NCBI GenBank assembly: GCA_030849065.1
Contig: JASAON010001455.1
Coordinates: forward strand, 1-32,193
Source: Jaenimonas drosophilae
Lineage: Eukaryota > Euglenozoa > Kinetoplastea > Trypanosomatida > Trypanosomatidae
DNA length: 32,193 nucleotides
Reading direction: 5' to 3'
Part shown: piece after piece, positions 28,179 to 32,193 of the stretch
Position numbering within the stretch: position 1 is the first letter of the stretch
Layout: every line of letters starts with the position of its first letter
Position numbers and translations under genes: made by a program
Notes under the pieces: model-generated
What the model saw: the letters and a program-made list of their open reading frames with translations, nothing else
Databases searched by the model: none
What the model was told of the DNA's origin: nothing

Positions 28179-28820
28179 TTAGTGCATGTGTTCGCGCATC
28201 TTCGCCTTGAGCACGTCAATCGCCACGCGATTATCCTTCCAGCTCGGCACGATGATATCAGCCCACCGCCGTGATGGTTCAATGAACTGAAAGTACATGG
28301 GCCTCACCGTTTGTTGGTACTGCGTGATGATGGAATCAAAGGTACGTCCACGCTCAACCATGTCGCGGCTGGCGCGACGCACCAAACAGATATCCAGTGG
28401 GGTATCCACGAAGATGAGATAATCCATCTGCGCACGCAGCTCTGGATTGGTGAAGAGCAGAATACCCTCCACAATAATCACCTTCTTGGGTGAGAAAGAC
28501 ACGGTGGTGCTGGCGCGGGTGTGTTGGCAGTAGTCATACTGTGGCAGCTGAACACTCTGGCCCTGCTTCAACGCCATGAGATGCTTCGCCAACAAGTCAT
28601 GCTCCAGTGAGTTTGGGTGATCATAATTCACGTGGATGCGCTTCTCCATGGGCACGTCTGATTGATCGCGGTAGTAAAAGTCTTCGCAAATGACGCCGAT
28701 GCTGTCCTCACCGAATTGCTCGGCCAGCTCCTTCAGCAAGGTGGAGGCGAGGAGCGTCTTGCCAGAGCCAGAGGCACCAGAGATGCCAACAACCGTCGTC
28801 GTCTTGTCAATGCCAGCCAT
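28179..28820 (-). CDS. Uridine/cytidine kinase (213 aa)
   Basis: Phosphorylates uridine or cytidine to the monophosphate with ATP or GTP, a step of pyrimidine salvage. I start at 28820; a longer frame upstream begins at a non-ATG codon and only translates the CA repeat. The resulting 213 aa match the length of bacterial-type uridine kinase. Walker A GASGSGKT lies at 15-22, then EDFYY at 46-50 with the likely catalytic Asp47, NYDHP at 65-69 for the nucleoside site, PQYDY at 93-97 and VEGILLF at 117-123. An Arg-rich lid follows (RRASRD 148-153, ERGR 156-159), and [24 protein letters not shown] covers the conserved C-terminal helix and strand. There is no uracil phosphoribosyltransferase domain, and no targeting signal, so probably cytosolic. 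Confidence 0.95.
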   Translation of the reverse strand: MAGIDKTTTVVGISGASGSGKTLLASTLLKELAEQFGEDSIGVICEDFYYRDQSDVPMEKRIHVNYDHPNSLEHDLLAKHLMALKQGQSVQLPQYDYCQHTRASTTVSFSPKKVIIVEGILLFTNPELRAQMDYLIFVDTPLDICLVRRASRDMVERGRTFDSIITQYQQTVRPMYFQFIEPSRRWADIIVPSWKDNRVAIDVLKAKMREHMH

Positions 28821-29308
28821 TCTCAACGTGTGTGTACGTGTGTGCGTGTGTGTGTGTGGAAAAGATGAAGATTTCAAGATGTGCGGCTACCTGAGTTGGT
28901 GCGCAACACAACAAAACAAAGAAGCGAAGTGAAGAAGGAGGTGTTGATGGTGGTGGTATACCAGCACAAGAACTACATTTGGAATTGTTGTTGTGAAAGT
29001 GCTCTCTTGTGAAGAAAAAGACGTGCTGCCACACTATCCACATCATGATGTGGCCAACAACACAGGCTGGGCTTGCTGAAGCATACGCCTCCGAGGTCGC
29101 GAGCACCAGGTAGCAAATGGGTGATGTGTGAAGTTGGTCAGTGCGTCCTTCATTCGATGGACGTTTCTCATCATTGCCACTATGCATCTCAACAACAACA
29201 ACACAATCTCACTGTTGTGCCCCAGGAAGCAGTGCCACTAACGTGTGCTGCTCTTCTTCTCTGCGCAACAACACCATCATGTTTGGGTGATTGATTTCTT
29301 TTTTTTTT
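28821..29308. other. Gap upstream of uridine kinase
   Basis: The gap holds the CA tract of the kinase gene and the 3' UTR of the first ferredoxin, with a T-run at about 29299-29310 just past that gene's stop. No supported ORF. Confidence 0.5.
28822..28858 (-). promoter_or_regulatory. CA-repeat tract and AG before uridine kinase start
   Basis: A (GT)n-type repeat on plus (28828-28858) reads CA-rich on the minus strand and leads to GTTGAG, with the AG at 28823-28822, one base before the ATG. Here a CA dinucleotide repeat stands where other genes have a T-rich tract. This suggests that some microsatellites serve as pyrimidine tracts. Confidence 0.45.
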
Positions 29309-29785
29309 TTACCGCAGTTGATTCTCCATCTCATCTGGAATGGTAATGCGTAGACCATCCAGCGATTCGGTTAGCTGAACTTGGCACGATAGGCGCGATG
29401 TTTTCGTCACTGACGGCGCCAAATCCAGCATATCAAGCTCATCCTCTGATGGAGGCTCGGGAAGTTTGGCGTAGCTCTCCTCATCCATAATAACATGGCA
29501 GGTGCTGCAGGCACAGGTGCCATCGCACGCGGCCTCCATATCAACACGGCCAACATCACGAATGGCCTCCATCAACGTCATGCCAACAGGAGCGATGAGG
29601 TCCACCGCCTTGCCCTCCATCGTGGTGACGTGGACGCGCACTTTTCCTGGTGTTGGGCCTGACGTACCCGTGCTGCATCGACGGTATGGAGCACGCAGAG
29701 CCATCACACCACAACTTAATGCCATCACGTTCATCTGTGATGCGCGCATGCCAAAGAGGCTCATCATTGCACTCCGTGATGCCAT
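29309..29785 (-). CDS. Mitochondrial-type [2Fe-2S] ferredoxin 1 (158 aa)
   Basis: An adrenodoxin/Yah1-type electron carrier. In the family it takes electrons from ferredoxin reductase and supplies Fe-S cluster assembly and heme A synthesis in the mitochondrial matrix. Residues 1-about 45 are Met/Arg/Ser/Ala-rich with no acidic residues, fitting a matrix-targeting presequence. The core begins VRVHVTTMEGKAVDLIAP. Cluster ligands are Cys87, Cys93 and Cys96 (ACDGTCACSTCHV) and Cys134 in SRLSCQ. The acidic helix EPPSEDELDMLD (110-121) is the usual partner-binding region. A further Cys91 sits inside the cluster loop. An AG lies directly before the ATG. It is the middle-lane paralogue of the gene ending at 30009, sharing PVGMTLM-AIRDVG. 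Confidence 0.95.
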   Translation of the reverse strand: MASRSAMMSLFGMRASQMNVMALSCGVMALRAPYRRCSTGTSGPTPGKVRVHVTTMEGKAVDLIAPVGMTLMEAIRDVGRVDMEAACDGTCACSTCHVIMDEESYAKLPEPPSEDELDMLDLAPSVTKTSRLSCQVQLTESLDGLRITIPDEMENQLR

Positions 29786-30008
29786 CTTATACTACTATCT
29801 TCCAAACCATAATCGATGATTAATTTCACGAAGAACAATGAAAAGTGCATGTTGATCAGTGATGAGTGCCATCACATCGGCACCTGCAGCAGTACGGCCG
29901 CACTAGCAATGTGTTCACATGAGGTACGAACCCTTACGTGGATACCGCCGCTGACACAAACAGTAACACACACAACACAACAAGCACACCAATACATCTG
30001 CCTTAGTG

Positions 30009-30413
30009 TTACGATGGCGGCAGTTCCACCTCCAGCCCCTCATGTTCTGGCTGAAGTTTTATTTGGCAGGCAAGGCGCGACTCCGCCGTGGAACCGGCCG
30101 TCTTATCGAGCAAATCCTGCTCCGCATCACGAAGGCTACCGCTGACCTTTTCGTACCACGCAGGGGAAACATACACATGGCACGTGCAACACTCCATGCA
30201 CCCATCACACGCACCTTGCATGTCCAGCTGGCCAACATCACGGATTGCGTTCATCAACGTCATTCCAACAGGTGCAGCCACCTCCACACGCGTGCCATCG
30301 CTCGTACGCACCTTCACCACAACCTTCCCTGGTGTGCTGCAGTGCCTCAGTGAGCCCGCCATGAGTACGGGCCAACTACGTGTGCAGATGCCACAAGACC
30401 AACGTCTGAGCAT
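30009..30413 (-). CDS. Mitochondrial-type [2Fe-2S] ferredoxin 2 (134 aa)
   Basis: A second adrenodoxin-type ferredoxin. The basic N-terminus (MLRRWSCGICTRSW...) fits mitochondrial import. Ligand Cys are 69, 75 and 78 (ACDGCMECCTCHV) and Cys116 in SRLACQ. Spacing is the family's C-x5-C-x2-C plus distant C. The loop is unusual in having two extra Cys (72 and 76), so five Cys lie within ten residues. The acidic partner helix is shorter and less acidic than in ferredoxin 1 (SLRDAEQDLLDK), and the segment before it is YVSPAWYEKVSG. It is clearly a diverged duplicate with a possibly different reductase or acceptor. The start is the first ATG after a strong pyrimidine tract and the AG at 30450-30449. 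Confidence 0.94.
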   Translation of the reverse strand: MLRRWSCGICTRSWPVLMAGSLRHCSTPGKVVVKVRTSDGTRVEVAAPVGMTLMNAIRDVGQLDMQGACDGCMECCTCHVYVSPAWYEKVSGSLRDAEQDLLDKTAGSTAESRLACQIKLQPEHEGLEVELPPS

Positions 30414-31281
30414 TGTTGTTTTCTAAATACGTGTGAAGACCCCAGGTGCTAAGTTGGTGTGGCAAAGACAAGTGCAAAGAAAAAGAAGGTTCATGGGTGT
30501 GTGGCGTGCGTCAGGTTCTCCACTCGTTGAACATTCACTTCATATTTTCCTGCTTTTCTGCATAGGTAATCCAGTGCTTCACTTCACAAGCAAGTGCCAG
30601 TAGTGAAGGACTGTGTAAGTTCAACGTGAAAAAAAAATAACTTAAAGAAGGATTGCGTTTTTTTTGTGTGTCAAAAGAGGGTGATGCATGGCCAAGGACG
30701 TGGCTCCATCCGGAACGTCAATCCACGTGCACAAACAACACAAGGTTAGGAAGTGATTCAAGATAAGAAGTAGATGGCCACATCCCAATGTGGGACACTT
30801 AGTAGCCACTGCACGCGAACAGAAATACGAAATTCAACCAACTATTCCATCATGCCCATCCGCAACGTGCAGTGGAGAAGGAGCAATCATATGGGAGTGA
30901 TCATAAACAAAAGAACAATAAAAATAATCCATGAATGGGGGCGCCACGCATGTGTGTGTCTTGCTTGAGAACTTCCATCCAGGCACGCATCACCATGTTC
31001 CAATCATTCCATCGTGCGTAACAATCCTCATGATAAAGTGGCAAGCTTGACGTGGTGTTGGCACCACCATTGCATCACACTTTTGTGCTTGTGTGCGATT
31101 CGCAGTAGATTCACAATGTCTTTCTTCCACCCGTCTGTGTTGTGGTAGCCCAGCACGTGACACTCTCTCATCTTCAGGAAGTGCGTACACCGATGAAACT
31201 GGTCGCAAGACATGCAGTTGCATGATGCCAACATTCACACCTCAACGTATTCGAGCCCCTGCAATGACTTCACATCATCTG
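30414..31281. other. Gap between ferredoxin 2 and the 150-aa gene
   Basis: The gap contains the ferredoxin 2 acceptor and the 3' UTR of the upstream small gene. Local A/T runs occur near 30630 and 30660. No supported ORF; short ORFs on both strands at 30990-31240 overlap one another and lack character. Confidence 0.5.
30449..30490 (-). promoter_or_regulatory. Putative trans-splice acceptor for ferredoxin 2
   Basis: On the minus strand CCTTCTTTTTCTTTGCAC, then more pyrimidine-rich sequence into CAACTTAG, with the AG at 30450-30449. The 5' UTR would be about 35 nt, with no earlier ATG. Confidence 0.62.
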
Positions 31282-31734
31282 TCAGGGATCAGGGTCGTTC
31301 AAAGAATCTTGTTCGTTGCGCTCTTTCCTCTCATTCAATTCATTGCGCTTACCAGCAAGGCACTCATCAATCTCTGCGTGATCCCACTTCTGGTGCTTGA
31401 ACCCGTTCTTGGCTGCGCATATAAACTTCAGTTTTTCTAGAATCGTTGCATTACGTCCTTCAATGAAGTCAACCGCATTCGCTGCGGAAATTGGCTCCAT
31501 CTTCCTCACATCCCCTGTTGGATTCTCAACAAAATTCTTCTCCAATCTCTGCAGCATCTTCTCGCCATACGGTGCCATAGGTGCAGTAGTGCTTGAGCCA
31601 CCATCCGTCGCTGCCGATTCCTTCAATGGTGTGGTTGTGGCCTTTGGTGCATCATCACTTCTTGGCACATCACATGTCCTCTGCTCACTCTGCTTCGAAG
31701 GTGTCACGCTCGTTTCTTTCTTGGGTGGGGTCAT
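31282..31734 (-). CDS. Small hydrophilic hypothetical protein (150 aa)
   Basis: No family recognised. The start is the first ATG after CA-rich sequence with AG candidates at about 31750-31775. Residues 1-52 are Lys/Ser/Thr/Pro-rich and probably disordered. Residues 55-95 (YGEKMLQRLEKNFVENP, then ANAVDFIEGRN) and 97-125 look helical, with two Trp/Cys-bearing segments (FICAAKNGFKHQKWDHAEIDEC). The tail is highly charged (AGKRNELNERKERNEQD). It interrupts the ferredoxin series, lying between copies 2 and 3. No targeting signal or membrane segment is evident, so a link with the ferredoxins is not shown. Confidence 0.62.
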   Translation of the reverse strand: MTPPKKETSVTPSKQSEQRTCDVPRSDDAPKATTTPLKESAATDGGSSTTAPMAPYGEKMLQRLEKNFVENPTGDVRKMEPISAANAVDFIEGRNATILEKLKFICAAKNGFKHQKWDHAEIDECLAGKRNELNERKERNEQDSLNDPDP

Positions 31735-32060
31735 GATTCAATAACCTTGGGTCTTTGTGCTTTGAAAACTGTGTGTGTTGTGTGTGAAGTTGTTCTTCTT
31801 GGGCACACCAAGAGAAGGAGAGGGGTACAAGAGAGCATCACAACACACACAAACACAGTCAGCACCCTCCACTCTCCATGAGAGATCCGTTAGAGGTGCA
31901 GGTTGACACTTCATGTGTATTCACATGCTGCAGCAACATCAAGATGGTTGTACGCATGAAGAATGACGGATCACACACACACACACACACACGCCCGTCG
32001 CTCAGTGCGAATGTGGAGAGGTGGCGCTGATAACTTCGTGAGCAACATCAGCACAGCCAC
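31735..32060. other. Gap upstream of the 150-aa gene
   Basis: The gap holds a pyrimidine-rich minus-strand run (plus 31805-31835, AAGAGAAGGAGAGG), which probably serves as the splice tract of the 150-aa gene. A (CA)n microsatellite lies at 31972-31992. No ORF is supported. Confidence 0.5.
31972..31992. repeat. (CA)n microsatellite
   Basis: About 21 nt of CA on the plus strand, opposite in orientation to most GT runs in the window. It lies about 70 nt beyond the stop codon of the partial third ferredoxin. Confidence 0.88.
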
Positions 32061-32193
32061 TCACGGCTTTGGTGGCATGGCCCTCTTCAACACCTGCGCC
32101 ATGCGGGCATCCACCGCCGACGGAGGTATGATAATCTTCACACCATCAACATCAGCCGAGAGATGAATTTGGCAGCACAGCCGTGAGTTCCGG
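32061..32193 (-). CDS. Third [2Fe-2S] ferredoxin, C-terminal fragment (cut by window edge)
   Basis: The last 43 residues of an ORF entering from beyond the right edge, ending in TGA at 32063-32061. The fragment reads RNSRLCCQIHLSADVDGVKI, then IIPPSAVDARMAQVLKRAMPPKP. The SRL-x-CQ motif with the distal cluster Cys, and the following hydrophobic strand, align with SRLSCQ and SRLACQ of the two complete ferredoxins. The tail after the last strand is about 18 residues longer than in ferredoxin 2. The N-terminus and the other three ligands lie outside the window, so completeness cannot be judged. It is too short to appear in a standard ORF scan. Confidence 0.78.
   Translation of the reverse strand, partial: RNSRLCCQIHLSADVDGVKIIIPPSAVDARMAQVLKRAMPPKP

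Noticed and set aside
28821..28877. Extended start of uridine kinase
   Set aside because: The upstream initiator is TTG, not ATG, and the extra residues translate the CA repeat. The ATG at 28820 gives the family's normal length.
1..32193. tRNA, rRNA, spliced-leader RNA, transposon or CRISPR array
   Set aside because: No B-box-like GGTTCRA in a tRNA context, no reverse-transcriptase or transposase motifs, and no spaced direct repeats were seen. The repeats present are simple microsatellites.

Overview
The window looks like nuclear DNA of a kinetoplastid or a related euglenozoan. Every gene I can support is an intronless ORF on the minus strand. In front of most start codons the minus strand carries a pyrimidine- or CA-rich tract followed by an AG, and the ORF start is usually the first ATG after it. 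That is the layout of a polycistronic unit processed by spliced-leader trans-splicing. The polo-like kinase catalytic domain also reads like the kinetoplastid form. No spliced-leader RNA gene, tRNA or rRNA was found, so the assignment rests on layout and protein character. The species is not identifiable by eye.

Layout from right to left, which is the direction of transcription on the minus strand. 32193-32061: C-terminal end of a [2Fe-2S] ferredoxin cut by the window edge. 31734-31282: small unknown hydrophilic protein. 30413-30009 and 29785-29309: two complete mitochondrial-type [2Fe-2S] ferredoxins. 28820-28179: uridine/cytidine kinase. 27032-24504: polo-like kinase with kinase domain and two polo boxes. 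23123-21195: four-pass membrane protein with tetraspanin-like topology. 20453-19128: membrane-anchored class 3 lipase. 16789-15281: low-complexity hypothetical protein. 8653-7856: hypothetical protein with poly-Asn. 4800-1648: large hypothetical protein with a possible split PH-like fold.

Gene density is uneven. The right third is compact, with gaps of 0.2-1.4 kb. The left two thirds have gaps of 1.1, 3.1, 6.6 and 2.3 kb. The gaps are full of (GT)n, (GTT)n, (GAT)n and poly-A/T runs. They also hold short coding-like islands on both strands, which I list only as weak candidates. One plus-strand segment (5931-6051) has a strong acceptor and a perfect GTAAGTAT donor and may be an exon.

The genes do not form one pathway. 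The only clear functional cluster is the ferredoxin set: at least three related genes within 2.9 kb, probably mitochondrial electron carriers for Fe-S cluster or heme synthesis. The most notable protein feature is the polo-box domain, in which all three expected phosphopeptide-contact residues appear to be replaced.
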